A stretch of DNA of 64,000 nucleotides from CAZRCG01 sp964598565 (lineage in GTDB: Bacteria; Bdellovibrionota; UBA2394): NCBI GenBank assembly GCA_964598565.1, contig CAZRCG010000003.1, positions 1 through 64,000 on the forward strand. The letters run 5' to 3'. Below, one piece after another: positions 35,910 to 44,597 of the stretch. Under the pieces are notes generated by a model, which was not told the origin of the DNA, did no database searches, and was given only the letters and a program-made list of their open reading frames with translations. Each line of letters opens with the position of its first letter. Position 1 is the stretch's first letter. Both the position numbers and the translations under genes were made by a program.

Positions 35910-36979
35910 GGCCACGTCCACCGAAACTCTAGGCCACCCATGAAATTAAATCGATTTTTCTGAAGGTCGCTTCGAGTTTGAGCAATCGATTGCATGAAAT
36001 CAAATGAGATTTTCATGAGGCTCCAAGGAAAATAGGCCACCCAAATACGGTAGGCATCTCGGTTAGCAAATCCGTATCGAGGGTCTAGCAAACCGGCCGG
36101 CATTACATCAGGTTCAAGTGAGGCATACGAAAACGAGAGCGCAAGCTCTTCAGCCTCCCATTCGTTGCCAATGAGAGCTTCGAGAAAATAAGAATGCTGA
36201 TTTTCGTGGGTCCTCCAATTATAAGCGAAGGCTCCTCTCAAAACACTTCGTATATCAAGAGGACGACTTTCTGCATCGATTTGAATCACGGTGGTAGAAA
36301 AAGATTCGCTCAGCCGAGGCGCTGCCAGGTCGCCCTGAAAGGAAGAGCCGTTGAGTGCTGAACGCTGCCGAAGCGCGAGAGAAAGTGAGGAGAAATGGTG
36401 ATGAACGAGGGTGGTCGAAAAAGTGGCGGCCTGTGTTCTTAAGGAGCCCTTGAGACCCATATCAAAACGCCATCGATTTTCAAAGGGTTGTCCGAGGGCT
36501 TGGTTTTCAGGGCTCACAGCCAGAGAATCCTGCTGGGTGATCACGTGAATGGTTGTAGAATCGTGATGATACGAGATTCGTTGTCGGGCTCCGCTTACCG
36601 CCGTGCTGGGGTCGCCCGAAAGAGCCGTTGTGAAATCATCTGGTGCGAAACGACCGAGGTGAGCGCCCCCAGACCATTGCGGGGAGACCGCATCAGACCA
36701 CTCTAAAAGAGCTCGCTGCAGACGAATATTACCTCCAGAAGAAGTGAGCCCGATCATCGAAGCTTGATTGTCTGAGGATTCATCATAGGTGCCCAGCCCT
36801 AGGGCCAATTTTAATGTATTGGTGGGTTGAGCAGCATACACGATAAGTCCACGGGTTTCGGCACCAGAAAAGGATCGCCCTGATTCGCGAGTCTCTCGCC
36901 AGCGGGTGGCGAGCTCTAAGTCCCACGTGTCTTGAACTATGAGTTGCGAAACGAGCGCTACCGTAGAAATTAACCCCAT
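35906..36979 (-). CDS. Predicted outer-membrane beta-barrel protein
   Basis: 357 residues. A short signal-like N-terminus (MGLISTVALVSQLIVQ) is followed by a porin-like alternation of short amphipathic strands with polar loops (LKLALGLGTYD, RISYHHDSTTIHVITQQD, YRIWVAYFPWSLMKISFDFMQ) and a C-terminal strand FMGGLEFRWTWP. AGGAAAGG precedes the ATG. It is the first gene of the four-gene envelope operon. Substrate and family are not recognised. Confidence 0.75.
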   Translation of the reverse strand: MGLISTVALVSQLIVQDTWDLELATRWRETRESGRSFSGAETRGLIVYAAQPTNTLKLALGLGTYDESSDNQASMIGLTSSGGNIRLQRALLEWSDAVSPQWSGGAHLGRFAPDDFTTALSGDPSTAVSGARQRISYHHDSTTIHVITQQDSLAVSPENQALGQPFENRWRFDMGLKGSLRTQAATFSTTLVHHHFSSLSLALRQRSALNGSSFQGDLAAPRLSESFSTTVIQIDAESRPLDIRSVLRGAFAYNWRTHENQHSYFLEALIGNEWEAEELALSFSYASLEPDVMPAGLLDPRYGFANRDAYRIWVAYFPWSLMKISFDFMQSIAQTRSDLQKNRFNFMGGLEFRWTWP

Positions 36980-37009
36980 GGCCTTTCCTAGCGCTGAACA
37001 GCCCTCAAA

Positions 37010-38335
37010 TCAAAGCTCGTCCCCATGTTTTAGCGAAATCTTCGCTAAATAGAGAGCTCCGACGAGGTCACCTACGACGTTAATGACGGTTCGACACATA
37101 TCGAGCAGCCGGTCGACCCCCAAAATAAGGGCAATTCCCTCCGGGGGGATGCCGACGGTCGCCATGGCCGCCATGATGAGAGGAATGCTTGCGCCGGGAA
37201 TGCCAGCGACACCTATGGATGTGACCAGCACTAGAAGCGCCAGCGTAATATGCCCTGCAAGACTTATCTCAATGCCAAAAACCTGAGCAATAAAGAGCGC
37301 GGCCACCACTTCAAAAAGCGCCGTGCCATCCATATTGATGGTGGCTCCGAGAGGAATGGAGAACGTCGCCAATTTGCGGGGCACTTTAAAATTGTTTTGC
37401 AGCGTGCGAATGGAGGCCGGCATGGTGGCACTACTTGAACTTGTTGAAAAGGCCGTCAAAATAGTCGGCATTGCTTTACGTATAAACTCGATGGGCCCCA
37501 TGCCAATGACGGCACGTAAAATAAACCCATACGTCAGAGTCGCGTGAATAACAAATCCAAAAAGTACCACAAGCACATAAAGAGACAGCTGTTTGAGGAC
37601 CTCCATGCCAAGTTGGCTGACAACCGAAATCATAAGCGCGGCAACGGCGATAGGCGCGAGTTTCATAATCCAACCCACCACCTTGATGGCTATATCCGAC
37701 AGCGCTTCAAGTATATGACGAAACGCTTGGGTTTTGTCGGTATGAGGTAAATGAACAAGGGCGAGGCCCACGAGCAGCGCCGTGAAAATAACACCTAACA
37801 TATTGCCGCTGCCCATCGCATCGAGTGCATTCGAAGGAATGATTTTATAGAGAATTCCCGGCCAAAATGATTCGTGGATGACCAGGCTTTTCTCCATAAG
37901 GCCCGAGACTTGATTGGCCATTGACTCGCGGGACGCATCAAGCACCTCAGGGGCAATATTTCCTCCAGGATGAATCAGCAAAACTAGGGCTTGACCAATG
38001 AGAATGGCAATAGCACTTGTGACGACATAGTAGCCTCCCAGTCGCCAACTTAAGCGACTCACCACTTCGGCCGATCCCAAGTTGGCAATGCCAACGGCTA
38101 AAGACGAAAAAACAAGCGGCACGACAATTAAAAAAAGTGAGCGCAAAAAAATCTGACCTGTGGGGTCAATTATATTCTTCAGCAACCACGCTCGGAGGGG
38201 CTGATCACCCCAGTAATTAAAGGCGAGCCCAACAATCACTCCCGCAAGAAGTCCCCAGAGAATGAGAAATCGAGAGCCTGATTCTTCTGGGTGATGGGGG
38301 GCATTCGACAGTGGACGGCGTGGTGTCTTTGGCAT
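37010..38335 (-). CDS. Dicarboxylate/amino acid:cation symporter (SDF/DAACS family)
   Basis: A 441-residue Na+- or H+-coupled transporter of the glutamate/aspartate/C4-dicarboxylate family. It has about eight TM helices and two hairpins. Diagnostic motifs are the serine-rich hairpin AFSTSSSSATMP, the TM7 signature TINMDGTAL, and the TM8 segment GVDRLLDMCRTVINVVGD with its Asp/Arg pair and Asn that bind amino-acid substrates and cations. The arginine in DMCRTVINV is compatible with acidic amino acids, but substrate is inferred only. It is monocistronic and divergent from the TlyA-fusion gene with a gap of about 60 bp. Confidence 0.94.
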   Translation of the reverse strand: MPKTPRRPLSNAPHHPEESGSRFLILWGLLAGVIVGLAFNYWGDQPLRAWLLKNIIDPTGQIFLRSLFLIVVPLVFSSLAVGIANLGSAEVVSRLSWRLGGYYVVTSAIAILIGQALVLLIHPGGNIAPEVLDASRESMANQVSGLMEKSLVIHESFWPGILYKIIPSNALDAMGSGNMLGVIFTALLVGLALVHLPHTDKTQAFRHILEALSDIAIKVVGWIMKLAPIAVAALMISVVSQLGMEVLKQLSLYVLVVLFGFVIHATLTYGFILRAVIGMGPIEFIRKAMPTILTAFSTSSSSATMPASIRTLQNNFKVPRKLATFSIPLGATINMDGTALFEVVAALFIAQVFGIEISLAGHITLALLVLVTSIGVAGIPGASIPLIMAAMATVGIPPEGIALILGVDRLLDMCRTVINVVGDLVGALYLAKISLKHGDEL

Positions 38336-38396
38336 CTGTTATTTAGGCCAAACTTATCTTGAAACGTAAAGGGCTTTAAGTCGATACTCTACGAGC

Positions 38397-40550
38397 GTGA
38401 AGAATGAGGGCAAGGTTCGGCTGGAGACTCTGTTGGTGAGTCGATCTCTCGCGCAGAATGTGGATGAGGCTCGCAGGGCCATTTTGGCAGGACAAATTCG
38501 CGATCCTATTTCTGGAATTATTTTTTCATCAGGAGCTCTTCGCGTTTCTGAGAGCCAAGCACTCGAACGTAAAGAATCACGAACTTATGTTGGACGGGGC
38601 TATCTGAAATTGAAGGGCTTGTCGGAGCGTTTTTTCATTGAGCCACGATCGACTTCAGCCTGGGCCTTAGATATTGGTTCGTCCACAGGCGGATTTACAG
38701 AGCGTCTTTTAGAGTTGGGCTTTCAACGAGTGGTGGCCGTCGACGTGGGGCGAGGCCAACTGCACGATAAACTGCGCAGCGACATTCGGGTGATCGTGAA
38801 AGAAGAGACCGATGTTCGTGAGCTTCGATCGGAGGACTTTTCGTCGCTAGGTTTGGAGGATGATCCTCAAATTGTAACTGTCGATATCTCATTCAACTCT
38901 CTGACAAGAGTGGTGCCCACGCTCTTGTCTCTTGCTCCCATGGCCACGTATCTTTTTTTATTTAAACCCCAGTTTGAGGTCGCTCGATCGGTGCCTAAAC
39001 CGAAGGGTAGGGCCCCTCTGAAAGAGAGCGAAGAATCGTTGAAAGAAATGCTTCTGTTTTTGAGGCGTCTTGGCTTAGATCCACTTATGGTACAAACAAG
39101 CACTCTGAAAGGTCGCGAAGGTAATCAAGAGACATTTATAGTGGCTCAGGGATTGCCTCGCTCTATTTTTCGCTCGTATGATATTCGTGGGGTAGGAGAG
39201 AGAGATCTCACGAATGAAGTGGTGGCTCGCATCGGCCTTGTCTACGGCGCGATGGCGGTTAAAAGCGTGAATAAAGCTTCGAGTTTGAAAAAGCCGATTA
39301 TTGGAGTGGGTCGAGATGGTCGTTTAAGTTCTCCTCGGATTTTTTCGGCTTTGACACGGGCGCTGAGCAAAACCTGTGAGGTGGTCGAGCTGGGAGAAAT
39401 TCCAACGCCTATGGCGTATTTCGCTCACTATCACTTCAACCTAGATGGAATTATTCAGATCACGGCGTCGCATAATCCTAAAGATGATAACGGATTTAAG
39501 ATGATGTTGGGCCGTGAAACTCTCTTTGGAGAGCAGATTGTCGAGCTCTATGAAGAAGCGAGACGCGTGGAGTGTCCTGAAGATTTGTGGCAGGTACAAA
39601 CGCCTGTTGAAATGGCCGACAAGCATGCCGAGCTGCTACAAGCCTATGAAGCATTTTTACTGTCATCGATTCCTTTGAAGCGAAAATGGAAGATCGCTCT
39701 CGATTGTGGCAATGGAATGGCCGGGGTCAATGCACGAGCCATTTTTTCGACGATAGCTTCTGATCTGCAAGTTCTTCACGAGACGGTCGACTGTCGTTTT
39801 CCCAATCACGAAGCTGACCCCACGGTGGCAGAGAATCTCTCGGATTTGATTCAGCTGGTCAAGAGCGATCGCTTTGATGTCGGTTTCGCGTTTGATGGTG
39901 ATGCCGATCGACTCGGCGTTGTCAGTCGCAAGGGGCGAATTTTGTGGGGGGACGAAATTTTGATGCTTCTATCGCAGGTCGCCTTAAAAAAATATCCTGG
40001 GGCCACGATCATTGGAGAAGTGAAGTGCTCTGAAAAATTGTTTCGACATATTAAGCACTGTGGCGGTCAGCCTCTCATGTATATGACGGGTCACAGTTTG
40101 ATTAAGAAGAAAATGAAAGAAGTGAAGGCGCCTATAGCGGGTGAAATGTCTGGTCATCTTTTCTTTGCCGATAGATATTTTGGATTTGACGATGCTACGT
40201 ATGCGGCGCTGCGAGTTATGGAAGCTCTCGAACTACTTGAAACTGATTTAGACTCATGGATCGAAGCCTTCCCGGCCTCTTATGTCACCCCTGAGCTTCG
40301 ATTACCTTGCCTCGAGGCAGAGAAGCTGCCTTTGGTGGAGAAGGTAAAAAAGGCGTTTCTCGGACGAGATCTATCACTCAATACGATTGACGGCGTTCGT
40401 GTGGGTTATCCTGATGGATCATGGGCTCTGGTGCGAGCGAGCAATACACAGGCTGTACTAGTGATTCGTATCGAGGGCAGCTCTGAGCAGCGTATTCAAG
40501 AGATCAAGCAAGAACTTGAAGAGGCTCTGGACAAAGAAATCCCAAGTTAA
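38397..40550 (+). CDS. TlyA-type rRNA methyltransferase fused to phosphomannomutase/phosphoglucomutase
   Basis: One uninterrupted 717-residue frame joining two complete enzymes. Residues 1-250 are TlyA-like. They hold an S4 RNA-binding domain (RLETLLVSRSLAQNVDEARRA), SAM motif ALDIGSSTGGFTE (about 90-102), and the K-D-K-E catalytic set of FtsJ-type 2'-O-methyltransferases at about K71, D163, K190 and E245. From about 257 a full alpha-D-phosphohexomutase follows: SYDIRGVG, phosphoserine loop TASHNPKDDNGFKM (near 355), metal loop FDGDADRLG (near 499), GEMSGH (near 582) and phosphate-binding VRASNTQAV. There is no visible linker. It starts with GTG 38397. I know of no standard TlyA or phosphomannomutase with this architecture. 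Confidence 0.93.
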   Translation: MKNEGKVRLETLLVSRSLAQNVDEARRAILAGQIRDPISGIIFSSGALRVSESQALERKESRTYVGRGYLKLKGLSERFFIEPRSTSAWALDIGSSTGGFTERLLELGFQRVVAVDVGRGQLHDKLRSDIRVIVKEETDVRELRSEDFSSLGLEDDPQIVTVDISFNSLTRVVPTLLSLAPMATYLFLFKPQFEVARSVPKPKGRAPLKESEESLKEMLLFLRRLGLDPLMVQTSTLKGREGNQETFIVAQGLPRSIFRSYDIRGVGERDLTNEVVARIGLVYGAMAVKSVNKASSLKKPIIGVGRDGRLSSPRIFSALTRALSKTCEVVELGEIPTPMAYFAHYHFNLDGIIQITASHNPKDDNGFKMMLGRETLFGEQIVELYEEARRVECPEDLWQVQTPVEMADKHAELLQAYEAFLLSSIPLKRKWKIALDCGNGMAGVNARAIFSTIASDLQVLHETVDCRFPNHEADPTVAENLSDLIQLVKSDRFDVGFAFDGDADRLGVVSRKGRILWGDEILMLLSQVALKKYPGATIIGEVKCSEKLFRHIKHCGGQPLMYMTGHSLIKKKMKEVKAPIAGEMSGHLFFADRYFGFDDATYAALRVMEALELLETDLDSWIEAFPASYVTPELRLPCLEAEKLPLVEKVKKAFLGRDLSLNTIDGVRVGYPDGSWALVRASNTQAVLVIRIEGSSEQRIQEIKQELEEALDKEIPS

Positions 40551-40561
40551 GAGAATAGCCC

Positions 40562-41305
40562 ATGAGAATTTTTTTGTTGATAGGTTTGGTTTTGGCGGCC
40601 GGTATTGGCTGCGCAAGTCGGCATTCCGCTGAAGAGGCGGGTAAACGGGCTATCATTCATTACGATATGGCGACAGCCGCGTATGAGCGAGGCGACCTTA
40701 TTCCGGCCTTAGGAGCGACTTTCGAGGCGCTTGAATTAGAGCCTAAATTTTTAGAAGCGCAAAATCTTTTAGGGTTGATTTATTTTCGACAGCAAAAATA
40801 TCAACAGGCAGAAGAAGCTTTTAAAGCGGCATCTGCTCTCGATGGTCGACGTTCTGAAGTGTGGAATAATCTAGGAACTCTCTATTACGACCAAAAGCGT
40901 TATTCTGAGGCCTTGGCTGCCTTTGATAAAGCTCTGGAGAATCCACTCTATTTGTATCCTGAGCGTGTTTATAATAACCGTGGTTTAGTATTTGAAGCAA
41001 TGGGGCGGCGTGAAGAAGCCGTAGGGGCTTTTCGTAAGGCGATTGAGTACGGTCGAGGAATCTATTTGCCTTCACAAAATCTTGGGCGTCTTTATTTTAA
41101 AGAAGGCGAGATCGATCGCGCTGAGAGTTTGATGCAAGAAGCTGCCCGCTTATGTGCCGAGTGTGCAGAACCTCGATTTTATTTAGGAGAAATTTATTTG
41201 AAACGAGGTGATGACGCAAAGGCGGAAGCCCAATTTAAACAAGGCGCTGCGGTAGACCCCACGGGATATTATGGGGAGCTCTGCCGAAGAAGGTTATTGC
41301 CATGA
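40562..41305 (+). CDS. TPR lipoprotein, PilF/PilW-like
   Basis: 247 residues. The signal MRIFLLIGLVLAAGIGCASRH has a lipobox GIGC (Cys near 17). Five or six tetratricopeptide repeats follow (e.g. AQNLLGLIYFRQQKYQQAEEAFKAA, VWNNLGTLYYDQKRYSEALAAFDKAL). The layout resembles the pilotin PilF/PilW that helps assemble PilQ in the outer membrane. TPR lipoproteins are common, so that role is inferred, supported loosely by pilin and pilT genes elsewhere in the window. It overlaps rodZ by 4 bp. Confidence 0.85.
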   Translation: MRIFLLIGLVLAAGIGCASRHSAEEAGKRAIIHYDMATAAYERGDLIPALGATFEALELEPKFLEAQNLLGLIYFRQQKYQQAEEAFKAASALDGRRSEVWNNLGTLYYDQKRYSEALAAFDKALENPLYLYPERVYNNRGLVFEAMGRREEAVGAFRKAIEYGRGIYLPSQNLGRLYFKEGEIDRAESLMQEAARLCAECAEPRFYLGEIYLKRGDDAKAEAQFKQGAAVDPTGYYGELCRRRLLP

Positions 41306-42132
41306 CAGTGGTAGACATGAATGCCGACGGCAAGCTTTACACGGAAAGTTTTGGAGATTATCTGAAACGACACCGCGAAGCGTCGGGTCTTACGATAGAC
41401 TCCATTTCAAAAACCACGCGTATTTCAAAGCGTTTTTTGCAAGCGTTCGAAGATAACCATGTCGAAAATTTTCCAGACGATGCTTTTGCAAAAGGATTTT
41501 TAAAAGTTTATGCGCGAGAGTTGGGTCTTGAAAGTGAAGAGGTCTTAGCTCGTTACGACCAACTAAAACGCTCTCTTATTCCGACTCAGATTCGAGAGCT
41601 TAACCAAAAAAGAGAGACAAAGCCCGAGGGGTTTAAGGATTTGACCAAAGTGCGATGGCTGGCGGGAGGCCTGACAGCGGCCGCCGTACTTGGTGGCTTG
41701 CTCATGCTTGGCATTGTATCGATTGCTCGCCTGGGTACGGAGGAGACTTCATCTCTAGCTCCCCCGAGTTTGGAAGATGATAATTCGGTCTCACCTGAGA
41801 TTGCCCCATCACAAATGATTGAACCTCCCTTGATTCAAGAACCGCAGACTTCACCCACTGCGGCGCAGGCCGAGATGGCTGTTCCGGTGAAGGCATCCCT
41901 TTTGGTAGTGACCGCGGCGAAAGACGGCCAGTTGACGTACCGATTGGATGGAAAGGTCGCCGAGACCCAGCGCTATAAGGCGGGCGATAGTCAGACGATT
42001 TCCGTTCAACGAGAGATCGAGATTCAATTTGAAGATTCTTCTGCGTTCAAGCTCTCCTATAACGGTCGACCCATGGACATCGTGGGAACCAACGTCAAGC
42101 TATTCAATCGCCATCTTTTTTTGAAACGCTGA
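41302..42132 (+). CDS. rodZ: RodZ-like cytoskeletal/HTH membrane protein
   Basis: 276 residues. A cytoplasmic HTH_25 domain (about 13-85: FGDYLKRHREASGLTIDSISKTTRISKRFLQAFEDN) is followed by a basic linker, one TM helix (about 118-138, GGLTAAAVLGGLLMLGIVSIA), a Pro/Ser/Glu-rich periplasmic linker and a C-terminal beta domain (DUF4115-like; SLLVVTAAKDGQLTYRLDGK). This is the RodZ architecture. RodZ links MreB to the elongasome, so this gene is a functional partner of the mre operon at 3.9-9.4 kb. It is coupled (ATGA) to the TPR lipoprotein. Confidence 0.9.
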   Translation: MTVVDMNADGKLYTESFGDYLKRHREASGLTIDSISKTTRISKRFLQAFEDNHVENFPDDAFAKGFLKVYARELGLESEEVLARYDQLKRSLIPTQIRELNQKRETKPEGFKDLTKVRWLAGGLTAAAVLGGLLMLGIVSIARLGTEETSSLAPPSLEDDNSVSPEIAPSQMIEPPLIQEPQTSPTAAQAEMAVPVKASLLVVTAAKDGQLTYRLDGKVAETQRYKAGDSQTISVQREIEIQFEDSSAFKLSYNGRPMDIVGTNVKLFNRHLFLKR

Positions 42133-42217
42133 GATGGAAACACTAAGAAAATTTGCCAACGCTCGATTTATGTTTTATTTCTGATCATAGCCGATCAAAT
42201 AGACAGTGGTATTTCGT

Positions 42218-42301
42218 GGCCCCATGACGGAACTGGTAGACGTAACAGACTTAAAATCTGTGGCTCGCAAGGGCGTCCCGATTCGATTTCGGGTGGGGCC
42301 A
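42218..42301 (+). tRNA. tRNA-Leu (UAA)
   Basis: The acceptor stem is GGCCCCA (42218-42224) with TGGGGCC (42294-42300), and the discriminator is A at 42301. The D region AACTGGTAGAC is of leucine type. The anticodon stem-loop is ACAGA-CTTAAAA-TCTGT (42245-42261) with anticodon TAA. A long variable arm follows (GGCTCGCAAGGGCGT), then a T arm CCCGA-TTCGATT-TCGGG. The 3' CCA is not encoded. It is 84 nt long. Confidence 0.96.
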
Positions 42302-42476
42302 CTCCCTCGCGATGGACTCATAGTCGGCAACCTATTGTCTACTTTCAATGATTATCGGCAATAGGTTGCGCAATTTCAATAATTCCATTTTCGCCTCGCC
42401 AGCTATTTATGAGACCGCTTCTAACTTCGTTCTTAAGCATTGCGCCCGAAATAGCCCAATCGTTAGACTGAGGCCT

Positions 42477-43712
42477 ATGAAATTAGCCTATATTTATTCT
42501 GCCAAACGTACAGCGATTGGGTCTTTTATGGGTAGTCTGGCGTCGGTAGCGGCGCCTCGACTAGGAGCTGTTGCCGCGAGGTCGGCCTTAGAATTCGCAG
42601 GCATAGCCTTATCGGCCAGCCCCATATTCGGCGCATCTCGTGAGGGCTCGACTCATGCGGGGGCGGCGCAGTCTGGTAGCAGTGGCCCGACCGTCGACGA
42701 AGCGATTGTGGGATGTGTTTTGCCTGCGGGCTTGGGGCAGGCGCCGGCTCGCCAGGTCGCTCTTTTTTCGGGGTTATCTCAAGGGGTTCGTGCGCTGACG
42801 CTTAATAAGGTTTGTGGCTCTGGCCTCAAGGCCGTTGTGGTGGCTGCCGATCGAATTGCTCTTGGCAGAGCAAATTTGGTCTTAGCCGGAGGCATTGAAA
42901 ATATGTCGCAGTCCCCTTTTTATGTGAAGGCCCTTCGATCGGGCGCTCGCATGGGAAATCAAGAGATGCAAGACGGCATGATTTTGGATGGCCTCTGGGA
43001 TGTCTACAATCAATTTCATATGGGCAAAGCCGGGGAGTTGTGTGCTCGAGAGTATAAGTTTTCTCGTGAGAGCCAAGACTTGTTTGCTCAGCAGTCATAT
43101 TCTAAGGCACTCAATTCTATTACGTCGGGCGTATTTGCGAGCGAAGTGGCCCCAGTTGTGATGGAGAGCAAGAAAGACAAAATTACTTTTGTCGTCGATG
43201 AAGAACCAGGACGAGGAAAGCTCGATCAATTTGCAAAATTGCGACCGGCTTTTGATGAGTCAGGCACGATCACGGCAGCAAACGCTAGCTCTTTGAACGA
43301 TGGAGCCGCCATGCTGGTCGTGGGAGCTGAAAAGGCTCTTCCATCCAAGCCGCTGGCGAGAATTTTGCATTCAGTAGAATTTGCTCAGGCACCAGAGTGG
43401 TTCACAACGGCTCCCGTGGGGGCCATGAAAGCGCTGCTTTCTGATCTTAGCTTGACGACCAATCAAATTGATTTGTTTGAAATTAATGAAGCATTTGCGG
43501 TGGTCACCATGGCGGCTCAAAAAGAATTAGAGATTCCCGATTCTAAAGTAAATATTCGAGGGGGTGCTGTGGCGTTGGGGCATCCTATCGGCGCGAGCGG
43601 GGCTCGAATTTTGACCACCTTAATTCATGCACTGCAACCCAAGCAGCGAGGCATTGCAACACTCTGTATCGGTGGTGGTGAAGCCATTGCCGTTGCTATT
43701 GAGCGTCTATAA
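42477..43712 (+). CDS. Acetyl-CoA acyltransferase (thiolase)
   Basis: Thiolytic cleavage (or condensation) of 3-ketoacyl-CoA. About 411 residues. The frame opens at 42348, but thiolase homology begins at MKLAYIYSAKRTAIG and the ATG at 42477 has GAGG upstream. The nucleophile Cys is in LNKVCGSGLKAV; also present are GGIENMSQSPFY, EINEAFAVV, ALGHPIGASGAR and the C-terminal CIGGGEAIAVAIE. A Ser/Gly/Ala-rich stretch (GASREGSTHAGAAQSGSSGP) lies near residues 44-63 and is not typical of the family. It is the first gene of the beta-oxidation cluster, and SD-type AAGGAG precedes the next gene. Confidence 0.95.
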   Translation: MKLAYIYSAKRTAIGSFMGSLASVAAPRLGAVAARSALEFAGIALSASPIFGASREGSTHAGAAQSGSSGPTVDEAIVGCVLPAGLGQAPARQVALFSGLSQGVRALTLNKVCGSGLKAVVVAADRIALGRANLVLAGGIENMSQSPFYVKALRSGARMGNQEMQDGMILDGLWDVYNQFHMGKAGELCAREYKFSRESQDLFAQQSYSKALNSITSGVFASEVAPVVMESKKDKITFVVDEEPGRGKLDQFAKLRPAFDESGTITAANASSLNDGAAMLVVGAEKALPSKPLARILHSVEFAQAPEWFTTAPVGAMKALLSDLSLTTNQIDLFEINEAFAVVTMAAQKELEIPDSKVNIRGGAVALGHPIGASGARILTTLIHALQPKQRGIATLCIGGGEAIAVAIERL

Positions 43713-43729
43713 AAATCAAGGAGAAGATT

Positions 43730-44593
43730 ATGGTCGACACACAACTCAATTCGATTGGCGTGATTGGTTCGGGTCAAATGGGCGCAGGAATTGCTCAAGT
43801 CTTAGCTACCTACGGTATTCAAGTTGTTCTGCATGATCTGAATGACAGCGTGCTATCGCGAGCGAAAGAGACTATTGAAAAGAGCCTTAAAAAATTAATT
43901 GAGAAAGGCAAAGTGAAAGAAGATGCGGCGAATGTCCTAGGACGCATTAAGTTCAGCGCTCAACTCGAAGATCTTAAAGATATTGAAGTGGCCATCGAGG
44001 CGGTCAGTGAAAATCGAGAGCTTAAAAAGACTATTTTTATCAAGCTCGACAATCTCTTAAAGCCCTCGGCGATTATTGCTTCGAATACCTCTTCGATCAG
44101 CATCACAGAGTTAGCATCTTATACGAAGAGGGCCGACCGAGTGATTGGAATGCATTTCATGAATCCGGTGCCGCTGATGAAATTAGTCGAAGTTATTGAA
44201 GGGCAGCTCACCGCGCCCGAAACCGTGGCTCGCGTGTCGATGTTGGTGGCCTTACTCGAAAAGACCATGGTGACCTCGAAAGATTATCCGGGCTTTATAA
44301 TTAATCGTATTTTGATGCCCATGATCAATGAAGCTGCCTATGCGCTTTTTGAAGGCATCGGTACGCGAGACGATATTGATATGGGTATGAAACTGGGCAC
44401 TCACCAGCCGATGGGTCCGCTCGAACTGGCAGACTTTATTGGTTTGGATACCTGCCTCGCTATTATGGAAGTGCTGTATCAGGGTCTCGGGGATTCAAAG
44501 TATCGGCCGTGTCCTTTACTTCGCAACTATGTATCGGCGGGTCTCTTAGGCAGAAAAACAGGTCGAGGCTTTTACAATTACGACAAGGGGTAA
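43730..44593 (+). CDS. hbd: 3-hydroxyacyl/3-hydroxybutyryl-CoA dehydrogenase
   Basis: 287 residues, typical for single-domain-pair Hbd/PaaH enzymes. The NAD-binding GSGQMGAGIAQ is near the N-terminus. The catalytic His/Glu region includes ITELASYTKRADRVIGMHFMNP and VEVIEG. The C-terminal dimerisation domain carries YPGFIINRILMPMINEA and LGRKTGRGFYNY. It converts L-3-hydroxyacyl-CoA to 3-ketoacyl-CoA between the hydratase and thiolase encoded on either side. Confidence 0.96.
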   Translation: MVDTQLNSIGVIGSGQMGAGIAQVLATYGIQVVLHDLNDSVLSRAKETIEKSLKKLIEKGKVKEDAANVLGRIKFSAQLEDLKDIEVAIEAVSENRELKKTIFIKLDNLLKPSAIIASNTSSISITELASYTKRADRVIGMHFMNPVPLMKLVEVIEGQLTAPETVARVSMLVALLEKTMVTSKDYPGFIINRILMPMINEAAYALFEGIGTRDDIDMGMKLGTHQPMGPLELADFIGLDTCLAIMEVLYQGLGDSKYRPCPLLRNYVSAGLLGRKTGRGFYNYDKG

Positions 44594-44597
44594 TCAC

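Noticed and set aside
42348..42476. N-terminal extension of the thiolase frame
   Set aside because: It lacks thiolase similarity and a ribosome-binding site; the ATG at 42477 has GAGG and the family N-terminus.
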